Notes under the pieces: generated by a model
The model's database searches: none
Seen by the model: the letters and a program-made list of their open reading frames with translations, nothing else
Told to the model about the DNA's origin: nothing
Shown here: positions 8,540 through 16,494 of the stretch, in pieces
Position numbering within the stretch: the first letter of the stretch is position 1
Layout of the letters: each line of letters begins with the position of its first letter
Program-made: the position numbers and the translations under genes
Source of the DNA: GWE2-40-63 sp050179685
GTDB taxonomy: Bacteria > Bacteroidota > Bacteroidia > Bacteroidales > SZUA-534
Reading direction: 5' to 3'
Assembly: GCA_050179685.1 (NCBI GenBank)
Contig: JBFXEW010000007.1
Location: 62,001-126,000, forward strand
DNA length: 64,000 nucleotides

Positions 8540-9901
8540 ATGAATTACCATTTTATAGCTATTGGCGGAAGCGCCATGCACAATTTAGCCATTGCGCTTC
8601 ATAAAAAAGGCGATGTGATTACCGGCTCCGACGATGAAATATTCGAGCCTTCGCGAACGCGACTGGCAAACTATGGCTTACTGCCGGAGCAAATTGGCTG
8701 GTTTCCCGAAAAAATTCATTCCGGTATCGACGCAATTGTATTAGGAATGCACGCAAAAGCCGACAATCCCGAATTGCTTAAGGCCGAAACATTAAAGATT
8801 CCTATTTTTTCGTATCCCGAATTTTTATACCAGCAAAGCCAAAACAAAACCCGGGTAGTAATTGGTGGAAGCCATGGAAAAACAAGCACTACCGCTATGA
8901 TAATGCATGTGCTCAAACAAACCAACCGAAAATTCGACTACATGGTTGGCGCTCAATTGGAAGGATTTGAAACCATGGTCGATTTTAACGATGATGCTGA
9001 AATTGCTGTTTTTGAAGGCGATGAATACTTAACCTCACCCATTGACCCACGACCCAAATTTCATCTTTACAAACCCCACATTGCACTGATTACCGGAATT
9101 GCCTGGGACCACATCAATGTTTTTCCAACCTTTGATATGTATGTGGAACAATTCCGAAAATTTATCGATTTAATTGAAGACAATGGCTCACTGATTTATT
9201 TTAAAGACGATGAACAGTTGCAGCACCTAGTTAATCAGAGCAAAAAAAATATTCGGATGCTTCCCTACCAAACCCATGAGCATCGCATCGACGAAAGTAA
9301 AACCTTGCTAAAAACCAAGGATGGTGAATGGCCTATTTCAATTTTTGGTGAACACAACCTGCAAAATATCAGCGGGGCTCTAGCGGTTTGCAAACTTCTT
9401 GGTATTACTGAAAAAGAATTTTATGGAGCCATCGGTTCTTTTAAAGGAGCTGCAAAAAGATTGCAATTTTTAAGTAAGAGCAAAAGTCTGACTATATATC
9501 AGGATTTTGCCCATTCGCCGTCAAAATTGAAAGCAACCATTGAAGCTGTTAGAAATCAATTCCCCAAACAAAAAATAGTTGCCTGCATGGAGTTGCACAC
9601 TTTTAGCAGTCTTAAAAAGGAATTTTTAATTCAATACCAGGGAACCATGCAGGCTGCGGATACCGCCCTGGTTTATTACAGTCATCATGCGCTGGCTTTA
9701 AAAAAATTAGAGCCTCTAACTGACGAAATTATCCTGGAGTCGTTTGGCTACGAAGGACTTAAAGTTTATTCAGATTCGAATGAATTAAAAAAAGAACTTT
9801 TTTTTATGGATTTTTCGGATTCCGTTCTCTTATTGCTGAGTTCTGGAAATTTTGATGGGATAAATCTTAAGGAATTGGCCGAAGCATTAAGTAATAAATG
9901 A
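8540..9901 (+). CDS. mpl: UDP-N-acetylmuramate:L-alanyl-gamma-D-glutamyl-meso-diaminopimelate ligase
   Basis: Mpl re-attaches the recycled tripeptide to UDP-MurNAc in the cytoplasm, feeding peptidoglycan synthesis. The 453-residue protein begins with the Rossmann-like Mur domain (HFIAIGGSAMHNLA), has the ATP-binding GGSHGKTSTTAM (109-120), and HSPSKLKATIEAV and MELHTFSSL in the C-terminal domain, which distinguish Mpl from MurC. The ATG at 8540 is chosen because MNYHFIAIGG is the family N-terminus and a -7 promoter element lies just upstream. It follows a lytic transglycosylase and SGNH gene, so muropeptide release and reuse are linked in one stretch. Confidence 0.93.
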   Translation: MNYHFIAIGGSAMHNLAIALHKKGDVITGSDDEIFEPSRTRLANYGLLPEQIGWFPEKIHSGIDAIVLGMHAKADNPELLKAETLKIPIFSYPEFLYQQSQNKTRVVIGGSHGKTSTTAMIMHVLKQTNRKFDYMVGAQLEGFETMVDFNDDAEIAVFEGDEYLTSPIDPRPKFHLYKPHIALITGIAWDHINVFPTFDMYVEQFRKFIDLIEDNGSLIYFKDDEQLQHLVNQSKKNIRMLPYQTHEHRIDESKTLLKTKDGEWPISIFGEHNLQNISGALAVCKLLGITEKEFYGAIGSFKGAAKRLQFLSKSKSLTIYQDFAHSPSKLKATIEAVRNQFPKQKIVACMELHTFSSLKKEFLIQYQGTMQAADTALVYYSHHALALKKLEPLTDEIILESFGYEGLKVYSDSNELKKELFFMDFSDSVLLLLSSGNFDGINLKELAEALSNK

Positions 9902-9938
9902 CAATAAAACCTGAAATTTATCAGCAGTTTGAATAGCG

Positions 9939-9966
9939 ACAGCTTACTAATGTTTTGATAAGCTGT
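9939..9966 (+). terminator. Possible terminator after mpl
   Basis: ACAGCTTA (9939-9946) pairs with TAAGCTGT (9959-9966) around a 12-base loop and is followed by a short T-rich tail (TGTTTATG). The stem is modest, so this is weak. Confidence 0.35.
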
Positions 9967-10036
9967 TGTTTATGAATAACAAATTTCTGTTGGATTCTAA
10001 AACACAGAAAAAAACATGGAATGAGTAAAATTTTAT

Positions 10037-10068
10037 TTTGAAAATACATTTAATAATCAGTACTTTTA
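10037..10068 (+). promoter_or_regulatory. Promoter for tonB
   Basis: TTTG at 10037-10040 and TACTTTTA at 10061-10068 are separated by exactly 20 bases, the spacing of Bacteroidota -33 and -7 elements; only the last base of the -7 box differs from TAnnTTTG. The tonB ATG is 33 bases downstream. Confidence 0.6.
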
Positions 10069-10101
10069 GGCACTGAAAAAAATAGGTAATTACTATATAT
10101 T

Positions 10102-10782
10102 ATGGAAGTTAAAAAGAACCCGAAATTAGACTTACGCCAATACAGCGGACTTTTTCTGCAGATTGGTTTCGTTGTATCGCTGGGAGTTATGCTGTTGGCA
10201 TTTAACATGACTCAACATGAAAAATCAACCAGCAATCTTGGTGAATTGGAGGATGTGCTTGCTGAAGAGGAAATTATTCCAATCACGCGTCAACAAGAGA
10301 TTAAACCACCGCCACCACCAGAACCTCCCAAAGTTACCGAAGTTTTAAACATTGTTGAAGACGATGTGGAAATTGAAGACGAATTAGAGATTGAAGACAC
10401 CGAAGCGGATCAGGAAACTGCCGTTGAAATTGTTGAGATTGAAGAGGAAGAAGTAGAAGAAGAGGCTCAGGTATTCTTTATTGTAGAAAACATGCCTGAA
10501 TTCCCCGGTGGAGACCTCGAATTGCGTAAGCACATTGCACAAAATATTCAGTATCCTGAGATAGCTAAAGAAAATGGTATTCAGGGACGTGTTTTTGTTC
10601 AGTTTGTAGTAAACCAAAAAGGCGAAGTAGAACAGGTTAAAGTGGTTCGTGGCGTTGACCCCTCACTTGACAAAGAAGCTGTTCGGGTGATTCAAAACCT
10701 GCCCAAATGGGCTCCGGGTTCACAACGTGGAAAACCGGTAAGGGTTTCCTTTACTGTTCCAATCAACTTCCAGTTGAATTAA
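10102..10782 (+). CDS. tonB: TonB energy transducer
   Basis: TonB links the inner-membrane proton motive force to TonB-dependent outer-membrane receptors. The 226-residue protein has a single N-terminal membrane segment (about residues 16-36), a short proline run (KPPPPPEPP, 68-76), a very acidic spacer (about 82-122, mostly Glu, Asp, Ile and Val) and the TonB C-terminal domain from YPEIAKENGIQGRV (151 onward) to the end. It stands alone: no exbB or exbD is adjacent, and it has its own promoter and terminator. The acidic rather than Pro/Lys-rich spacer is common in this phylum. Confidence 0.9.
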   Translation: MEVKKNPKLDLRQYSGLFLQIGFVVSLGVMLLAFNMTQHEKSTSNLGELEDVLAEEEIIPITRQQEIKPPPPPEPPKVTEVLNIVEDDVEIEDELEIEDTEADQETAVEIVEIEEEEVEEEAQVFFIVENMPEFPGGDLELRKHIAQNIQYPEIAKENGIQGRVFVQFVVNQKGEVEQVKVVRGVDPSLDKEAVRVIQNLPKWAPGSQRGKPVRVSFTVPINFQLN

Positions 10783-10804
10783 AAATATTGACTTACTATT
10801 TAAG

Positions 10805-10832
10805 AAACCGCCACCAAAATGGCGGTTTTTTT
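10805..10832 (+). terminator. Rho-independent terminator of tonB
   Basis: AAACCGCCA (10805-10813) and TGGCGGTTT (10820-10828) form a nine-pair stem with a six-base loop, followed by a run of T. Confidence 0.85.
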
Positions 10833-10869
10833 ATGTGTTCAAGAATAACTTTAATTGCATTTTGAATAC

Positions 10870-10910
10870 AAAAAAACCAGCTTGCCAATCTTTCGATTAA
10901 TAAGCTGGTT
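10870..10910 (-). terminator. Terminator of tRNA-Arg
   Basis: On the minus strand AACCAGCTT and AAGCTGGTT pair (forward arms 10875-10883 and 10902-10910), with an inner AATC-GAAA-GATT hairpin, and the stem runs into T bases opposite the forward A-run 10870-10876. Confidence 0.8.
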
Positions 10911-10913
10911 AAG

Positions 10914-10985
10914 TGACCCCATCGGGATTCGAACCCAAATCGTCAGAACCGGAATCTGAAATTCTATCCATTGAACTATGGGGCC
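10914..10985 (-). tRNA. tRNA-Arg (anticodon CCG)
   Basis: A 72-base cloverleaf on the minus strand. The acceptor arm pairs GGCCCCA at the 5-prime end (10985-10979) with TGGGGTC before an A discriminator at 10914. The T arm contains GGGTTCGAATCCC. The anticodon stem CAGA/TCTG encloses the loop TTCCGGT, giving anticodon CCG, which reads the CGG arginine codon. No CCA is encoded. A -7 promoter element lies just upstream and a terminator just downstream. Confidence 0.95.
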
Positions 10986-10996
10986 ATAAGCCAGCG

Positions 10997-11004
10997 CAAA
11001 AGTA
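10997..11004 (-). promoter_or_regulatory. -7 element for tRNA-Arg
   Basis: On the minus strand this reads TACTTTTG, a perfect TAnnTTTG, 11 bases before the tRNA 5-prime end. No clean -33 box is at standard spacing. Confidence 0.6.
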
Positions 11005-11065
11005 ACTATTTTTTTGAAAAATAAAAGGACAATCAAAGCGATGTTACATCCCGGTTTTTTTAGTT

Positions 11066-11291
11066 GAGTTTTACCGATTCCCGATTTCCAATATTTTTCC
11101 CTAATTCGTCCCTGTAAACAATCAGTACACGTTTCAGAATAAGGTAAATCCCAGGTTCAATACGCTTTGGTCGATTCATTTTGCCCACTGTTGTGTTCTT
11201 TTATCCGACGTCTTAAACTTGTAGTCATACCAACATAAATGCGCCCAATAACCTGGCTTTTTAAGGCATAAACAATTACTTCTTTTTCCAT
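11066..11291 (-). pseudogene. GIY-YIG endonuclease gene broken by an in-frame stop
   Basis: An ATG at 11291 opens MEKEVIVYALKSQVIGRIYV, the GIY-YIG pattern (VYALKS then GRIYVGMT), followed by LRRRIKEHNSGQNESTKAY and a TGA at 11159-11157. The same frame continues after the stop with TWDLPYSET and REKYWKSGIGK, the second half of a URI/COG2827-like single-domain nuclease. A family member would be about 80-95 residues; here the first 44 are separated from the rest by one stop, and the middle (CTDCLQG) also looks degraded. It lies between tRNA-Arg and the polysaccharide genes, in the tRNA orientation. Inactivation by mutation is likely, though stop readthrough cannot be excluded. Confidence 0.6.
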
Positions 11292-11348
11292 AGTTACCTG
11301 AGTTTTTAAACCGGAATCTGAAATGTGAACACATTTCCACTATTTTGT

Positions 11349-11356
11349 TAAATTTG
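11349..11356 (+). promoter_or_regulatory. -7 element ahead of the polysaccharide segment
   Basis: TAAATTTG is a perfect TAnnTTTG, 15 bases before the ATG at 11372. It overlaps the TTG at 11345 region and so supports the later ATG start. Confidence 0.55.
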
Positions 11357-11371
11357 TTGAAACAAACTTTT

Positions 11372-12481
11372 ATGATTCCAATAATACCAAGCAACACCAC
11401 CAATTCAGCCATATTGGCTACGGGTAAGCAATTGGCCAACGCTATTAAAGAAACCGGAAAAGAATATCTGTTGCTAAATCGGGGCGTTAATTCAGTGGTA
11501 AATATCCGGCTCGATGAGGTAATTCAGCAAATCGATTTTAATTCGAACGATATTCAGGTCTATCCCGGAAGTAACGGAAAAGCAGAATTACGAAATGCTA
11601 TCAATCTGGAGTATTTTAACAATCGGGCCAATAGTTATCAAATACTGATTACCGGAGGAGGAATTTCGGGACTTGATATTTGTTTTCAGAATTTAGCCGT
11701 TGGCGAAGTGGTTTTACCAAAATTCTTTTGGGGAACCTATGCCCAACTCAGTCGCTTGCGGAAACTCCCTTTTTCCTGTTATCCTGACTACGATTATTTA
11801 ATGTCTCAAGCAAAGAATCTAAAAGGAAAAGCAGTAATAATTTGCGATCCGGGAAACCCGCTGGGCGAAAAATACGACGACGCCAAATTGCTTCAGGTAA
11901 TCGATAATTTGAACAGCAACGGCGTGGTGGTACTATTCGACAGCCCTTACCGACGTTTGTTTTACGACCAAAGCGATACGTTTTATCAACAATTAATGAA
12001 GCTGGAACATGTTATCATTATTGAAAGTTTCAGCAAATCGCTTGGTTTGAGTGGGCAGCGTATCGGCTTTTTGTATAGCAATTCCGATGCTTTTAATGCC
12101 GAAGCCCAACTCCGCTTAACCTATGCAACCAATGGAGTTAACAGCTTTGCGCAGGTTCTGGTAACAAATTTACTATCCACGGCATCAGGAAAAAAAGCAG
12201 TTGCCGAATTCAAAAAAACTACCACAACACACATTGCCAAAAACATACAATTTTTAACCGAAAACGGATTGCTGGCCAATGAGTATTACCGCAACTCGGT
12301 TCCATTAGGCATATTTGCGGTAGTGAACCGTTCTCCCGAAGAACTTTTCAAACAGCGCATCGGTAGTGTGGAATTAGATTATTTTGTGAAAGATTCCTTT
12401 GCCGGAATTGAAAAATTATCGCGGGTGCTGGTATCGTATCCCCACGAAAAGTTCGTATCTTTCTTCGAAACTTTATTATAA
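11372..12481 (+). CDS. Class I/II PLP-dependent aminotransferase
   Basis: Fold-type I aminotransferase of 369 residues. Key features are VYPGSNGKAELRNAI (substrate loop), ICDPGNPLGE (equivalent of the NPxNP motif), VVLFDSPYRRL (PLP pyridine-binding Asp and Tyr) and IIIESFSKSLGLSGQRIGF, whose lysine at about 222 forms the Schiff base with PLP. The ATG at 11372 fits the -7 element upstream. asnB begins nine bases after the stop, so the two probably act together. Substrate is not readable from sequence; an aspartate- or amino-sugar-related donor reaction feeding the amidotransferase is a guess. It is not of the DegT sugar-aminotransferase type usual in polysaccharide loci. Confidence 0.85.
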   Translation: MIPIIPSNTTNSAILATGKQLANAIKETGKEYLLLNRGVNSVVNIRLDEVIQQIDFNSNDIQVYPGSNGKAELRNAINLEYFNNRANSYQILITGGGISGLDICFQNLAVGEVVLPKFFWGTYAQLSRLRKLPFSCYPDYDYLMSQAKNLKGKAVIICDPGNPLGEKYDDAKLLQVIDNLNSNGVVVLFDSPYRRLFYDQSDTFYQQLMKLEHVIIIESFSKSLGLSGQRIGFLYSNSDAFNAEAQLRLTYATNGVNSFAQVLVTNLLSTASGKKAVAEFKKTTTTHIAKNIQFLTENGLLANEYYRNSVPLGIFAVVNRSPEELFKQRIGSVELDYFVKDSFAGIEKLSRVLVSYPHEKFVSFFETLL

Positions 12482-12490
12482 CCAATTTAC

Positions 12491-14377
12491 ATGTGTGGAA
12501 TAACGGGTGTTTATGCTTTTAACGAAAAAGGGCAATGTTTTTTTAATCGGGTCGAGGCATCGGTAAAAACAATCTTGCAACGCGGACCCGACAGCCATGC
12601 TGTTTACCAGGGGACTCATGCTTGTTTGGGACATGCCCGACTTTCAATTATCGATTTAAGCGATGCGGCTTCACAACCTTTTCAGGATGTAACCAAACGC
12701 TATACCATTGTTTTTAATGGAGAAATATATAACTATCAGGAACTGCGAACTTATCTGGTAAAAAAAGGACTTCCGTTAAAAACGCAGTCTGACACCGAAG
12801 TTTTGCTTTACCTGTACATCATTGAAGGCCCAAAATGTCTCGATAAAATACGGGGATTTTTTGCTTTTGCAGTTTACGATAACCGCGACAACACTTTCTT
12901 TATGGCCCGCGATCGCATCGGCATAAAGCCTTTGCTGTATTATCGCGATCGCAATAAACTGCTGTTTGCGTCGGAGATGAAAGCGCTGATGGCGCTCGGT
13001 GTTCCCAAACAGCTCGACAAAACTTCAGCCAGTCAATATTTCCAGTTCAATTACATTCCCTCTCCTTACACCATTTTTGAGCAGGTTAATAAGCTGGAAC
13101 CCGGTCATTATGTTTTCATCGAAAACAAACAGGTACGCCACGAGAAATACTTTGCAATAAATTACAACCGGAGCAAATTTTTACCCATAACTTACGATGA
13201 TGCCAAGGTACAATTGCAAAAATACATGGAACAATCGGTACAGGAACGCATGATTGCCGATGTTCCGCTGGGAGCTTTTCTAAGTGGTGGAATCGACTCA
13301 TCGGTAATTGTTTCTGAAGCCGTAAAATTTACCGATCAACTAAACACTTTTTCGATTGGGTACAAAGATCAACCTTTTTTTGACGAAACCCATTATGCTG
13401 AATTGGTGGCAAAAAAATTTAACACAAATCATCAAACATTTAGTTTAAGTACCGACGATTTGTACGCCAACCTGCATCAGGTACTCGATTATATCGATGA
13501 GCCTTTTGCCGATTCGTCAGCTTTACCACTACATATTTTAAGTATGCACACCCGAAAACATGCCACAGTGGCCTTGTCGGGTGATGGAGCCGATGAATTG
13601 TTTTCGGGTTACAACAAACACAAAGCGCATTATCACGCCATGCATCAGGGTGCAAAATCGATACTCATAAAAATGGGCTTACCCCTGTGGAAAAATTTAC
13701 CCAAATCGCGCAACGGAAAATTTGCCAATACCATTCGCCAACTTCATCGCTACGGACAGGGATTGGCATTGGATTCGCCAAACCGCTACTGGCTTTGGGC
13801 ATCACTAATGTCTCAGGACGATGCCAATGAGCTGTTCCGGTTTCAGGTGTTGCTAAACGAATTAAAAGTAAGAAAGCACGAAATACTGAAACATTTTCCC
13901 AAAACCGAAACCTTCAGCGATATACTTTTTACCGACATGCAACTGGTTTTGGTAAGCGACATGCTGCACAAAGTCGATTCCATGAGCATGGCCAACAGCC
14001 TGGAGGTGCGGGTTCCATTTCTAGATCATCGGCTGGTAAATTTTGTTTTTTCGCTACCCGATAGTTTTAAAATTAACCCCAACATGCGTAAACGCCTGCT
14101 ACAGGATACGTATCGCGATATATTACCAGCTGAATTATACCAACGTCCCAAGCATGGTTTTGAAGTACCTTTAATGAACTGGTTCCGAACCGAACTTAAA
14201 GATGAATTGCTGAATAAATACCTGAACCGTGACTTTATTGAAGCCCAACAAATTTTTAATCCGCAAATTATTGAACATTACAAAAAACAACTGTTCTCAA
14301 AAAATCCCGGCGATATTCAGGCGCATCTGTGGGCATTATTGGTTTTTCAGCATTGGTGGATAAAAAATATGGATTAG
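12491..14377 (+). CDS. asnB: Glutamine-hydrolysing asparagine synthase
   Basis: Class II glutamine amidotransferase of 628 residues that makes asparagine, or amidates a related carboxylate, using glutamine and ATP. The start MCGITGVYAF exposes the nucleophile Cys2; the N-terminal glutaminase domain (to about 210) includes RGPDS and the NGEIYNY element. The synthetase domain has the PPi loop LSGGIDSS (264-271) and ALSGDGADELFSGY. Family length is 610-650. Members of this clade are frequent in exopolysaccharide loci, where they may amidate sugar uronic acids. The neighbours (aminotransferase nine bases upstream, glycosyltransferase 86 bases downstream) fit that role, but plain asparagine synthesis is equally possible. 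Confidence 0.9.
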   Translation: MCGITGVYAFNEKGQCFFNRVEASVKTILQRGPDSHAVYQGTHACLGHARLSIIDLSDAASQPFQDVTKRYTIVFNGEIYNYQELRTYLVKKGLPLKTQSDTEVLLYLYIIEGPKCLDKIRGFFAFAVYDNRDNTFFMARDRIGIKPLLYYRDRNKLLFASEMKALMALGVPKQLDKTSASQYFQFNYIPSPYTIFEQVNKLEPGHYVFIENKQVRHEKYFAINYNRSKFLPITYDDAKVQLQKYMEQSVQERMIADVPLGAFLSGGIDSSVIVSEAVKFTDQLNTFSIGYKDQPFFDETHYAELVAKKFNTNHQTFSLSTDDLYANLHQVLDYIDEPFADSSALPLHILSMHTRKHATVALSGDGADELFSGYNKHKAHYHAMHQGAKSILIKMGLPLWKNLPKSRNGKFANTIRQLHRYGQGLALDSPNRYWLWASLMSQDDANELFRFQVLLNELKVRKHEILKHFPKTETFSDILFTDMQLVLVSDMLHKVDSMSMANSLEVRVPFLDHRLVNFVFSLPDSFKINPNMRKRLLQDTYRDILPAELYQRPKHGFEVPLMNWFRTELKDELLNKYLNRDFIEAQQIFNPQIIEHYKKQLFSKNPGDIQAHLWALLVFQHWWIKNMD

Positions 14378-14463
14378 TCAATTGTTGGTAAACGCTTCGC
14401 TGTAATATTCGTTAGAATTACTTAATTTGCTTAACGATAGCAGCAATTTAGGGAAATTTTGTT

Positions 14464-15660
14464 ATGCCAAAAGTTTTACGAATTATAAATCGGTTTAATA
14501 TTGGTGGCCCCACTTACAATGCGGCGTACCTTACCAAATATCTTTCATCAGACTTTGAAACCCTGCTGGTTGGCGGTGTAAAGGAAGATGCCGAGGCTAG
14601 TTCGGAATACGTATTACGCAATTTAGGAATTGAACCACATATTATTCCCGAAATGCGTCGCTCGGTAAATCCTACCAACGATTTGGTAACTTACCGCAAG
14701 CTTAAAAAATTAATCAAGCATTTTAAACCCGACATTGTTCACACCCATGCATCAAAAGCAGGAACCGTGGGTCGTCTGGCAGCTATCAGGGCAAAAGTCC
14801 CGATAATAATCCACACTTTTCACGGACATGTTTTTCATTCGTATTTTAATTCCGCCAAGTCGAATTTCTTTATAAACATTGAACAAGGATTGGCCGATCA
14901 TTGTGCACGCATAATTGCCATTAGCGATAAACAAAAAGAAGAACTGGCCGACATTTATAAAATTGCAGCTCCTGAAAAATTCGAAGTAATTCCCTTGGGA
15001 TTCGATTTGCAGCGCTTTCAGGATGATACTGAGAAACGCCGCAAACAATTCAGATCACAATACCTGCTCAACGATGACGAAGTAGCCATTGGTATTGTTG
15101 GTCGACTGGCCGCGATTAAAAATCACGATCTTTTTTTAAAAGCCTTAAAAAAAGTTAAAGAACAAACCCGGGTTCCCATACGTGCCTTTATTATTGGCGA
15201 TGGGGAACTTCGCGAAGAACTGATGGCTACCTGCAATTCATTGGGTATTGATTATTTTCAGACCAACTACGGAGCCTTGCGCAAAGCCAGCGTTACCTTT
15301 ACCAGTTGGATAAAAGATATTGAATCGGCTTATCCGGGATTGGATATTGTGGCCATGACTTCGCTAAACGAAGGAACCCCCGTAAGTTTAATTGAAGCAC
15401 AGGCTGCCAATAAAGCCATTATAACAACCAATGTTGGCGGCATCGAAAACATTGTTATTCCCAATGGCACGGCTATACTGTCAAAGAACAATTGCGTTGA
15501 CGATTTTGCCGAAAAACTATTAACGCTGGTTAATAATCAAAACCTGCGAAATAATCTGGCAATAAACGGCTGGGAACATGTAAAAAATAAATTCCATTAT
15601 ACCCGTTTGGTATCCGATATGGAACAACTGTATTACAAACTGTTGAACGGCCATAAATAA
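14464..15660 (+). CDS. GT4-family glycosyltransferase
   Basis: GT-B fold cytoplasmic glycosyltransferase of 398 residues, probably adding a sugar to a lipid-linked repeat unit. N-terminal half: INRFNIGGPTYNA, PDIVHTHASKAGTVGRLAA, IIHTFHGHVFHSYF. C-terminal half: IGIVGRLAAIKNHDLFLKAL, AFIIGDGELREEL and MTSLNEGTPVSLIEAQA, the EX7E-like donor-binding motif with both acidic residues in place. The ATG at 14464 begins MPKVLRIINR directly. Sugar specificity cannot be read. It sits between asnB and the OPX export lipoprotein. Confidence 0.9.
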   Translation: MPKVLRIINRFNIGGPTYNAAYLTKYLSSDFETLLVGGVKEDAEASSEYVLRNLGIEPHIIPEMRRSVNPTNDLVTYRKLKKLIKHFKPDIVHTHASKAGTVGRLAAIRAKVPIIIHTFHGHVFHSYFNSAKSNFFINIEQGLADHCARIIAISDKQKEELADIYKIAAPEKFEVIPLGFDLQRFQDDTEKRRKQFRSQYLLNDDEVAIGIVGRLAAIKNHDLFLKALKKVKEQTRVPIRAFIIGDGELREELMATCNSLGIDYFQTNYGALRKASVTFTSWIKDIESAYPGLDIVAMTSLNEGTPVSLIEAQAANKAIITTNVGGIENIVIPNGTAILSKNNCVDDFAEKLLTLVNNQNLRNNLAINGWEHVKNKFHYTRLVSDMEQLYYKLLNGHK

Positions 15661-15694
15661 AAGGTTTTTACCGGTTTGGTAAACAAAAAATTTA

Positions 15695-15702
15695 TATTTT
15701 TG
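15695..15702 (+). promoter_or_regulatory. Internal -7 element before the OPX gene
   Basis: TATTTTTG is a perfect TAnnTTTG, 18 bases before the ATG at 15721. The nearest TTTG upstream (15675-15678) is spaced 16 bases, somewhat short. It suggests that the export genes can be transcribed separately. Confidence 0.5.
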
Positions 15703-15720
15703 GGACAATTAAAAACAACC

Positions 15721-16485
15721 ATGACAAAAACCAGCATTACAAAATATCTGCTAATAGTTTTACTAAGCTCGCTTACCCTGTCGGGATGCAAGGTGATGAA
15801 CCCGAGCGTAATGTTCGAAACACAGGATGGCTTTGAGTTTGCCGGGTTCGAAAAAGAAAAAGATGAATATGTAATCAAACCTTTCGATAAACTCGATGTG
15901 CGTATCTATACCAATAATGGAATTCAGCTTATTGATATGGAAAGCAATGCTGCTTCACTTAACAGCAGCCGGAACATAAGCCCTTATTTGGTTGAGTACG
16001 ATGGCGTGGTTAAAGTTCCCACCCTGGGACGCATAAATATTGCCGGGTTAACCATTAAGGAAGCCGAAACCATGTTCGAAGAAAAATACAGTCAATATTA
16101 TCAAAACCCGTTTGTGTTGGTTAATGTTACCAATCGCAGGGTAATTGTATTTAACTCCGGGAGTAACAACGGTACGGTACTAACCATTACCAACGAAAAA
16201 TTTACTTTGATTGAAGCGCTGGCCGAAGCTGGCGGAATTGACGATTTTAGCAAAGCTTATCGGGTAAAACTTATTCGTGGCGAATTGCAAAACCCGCAGG
16301 TTTATCTTTTTGACATTAGCAGTATCGAACAAATGCAAAAAGCAAACATGGTGCTTCAGGCCAACGATATTATTTATGTCGAAAAAAGAGCCCGCTATGC
16401 ATCGCGTACCTTACAGGAACTTACTCCAATTATAACTTTGTTCAATACCGTTTTATTAGTAGTTTTTACCATTCAGGCACTTTAA
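15721..16485 (+). CDS. Polysaccharide export (OPX/Wza-like) lipoprotein
   Basis: Outer-membrane polysaccharide export protein of 254 residues. The lipoprotein signal ends in TLSGC with the lipidated cysteine at 23. It has a Poly_export domain (KPFDKLDVRIYT to VVKVPTLGRINIAGLTIKEA) and a soluble ligand-binding beta-grasp domain (YLFDISSIEQMQ to VLQANDIIYVEK). The C-terminal hydrophobic segment (LFNTVLLVVFTIQAL) may insert in the membrane. The ATG at 15721 gives the clean lipoprotein signal; upstream codons would add residues before it. The Wzc-type kinase starts nine bases downstream, the normal OPX-PCP pairing. Short OPX proteins like this are usual in Bacteroidota. Confidence 0.9.
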   Translation: MTKTSITKYLLIVLLSSLTLSGCKVMNPSVMFETQDGFEFAGFEKEKDEYVIKPFDKLDVRIYTNNGIQLIDMESNAASLNSSRNISPYLVEYDGVVKVPTLGRINIAGLTIKEAETMFEEKYSQYYQNPFVLVNVTNRRVIVFNSGSNNGTVLTITNEKFTLIEALAEAGGIDDFSKAYRVKLIRGELQNPQVYLFDISSIEQMQKANMVLQANDIIYVEKRARYASRTLQELTPIITLFNTVLLVVFTIQAL

Positions 16486-16494
16486 ACATTTACT

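Noticed and set aside
10851..11036. Minus-strand 61-codon open frame across tRNA-Arg
   Set aside because: It is the remnant frame of the GIY-YIG gene read through the tRNA; the tRNA explains the sequence.
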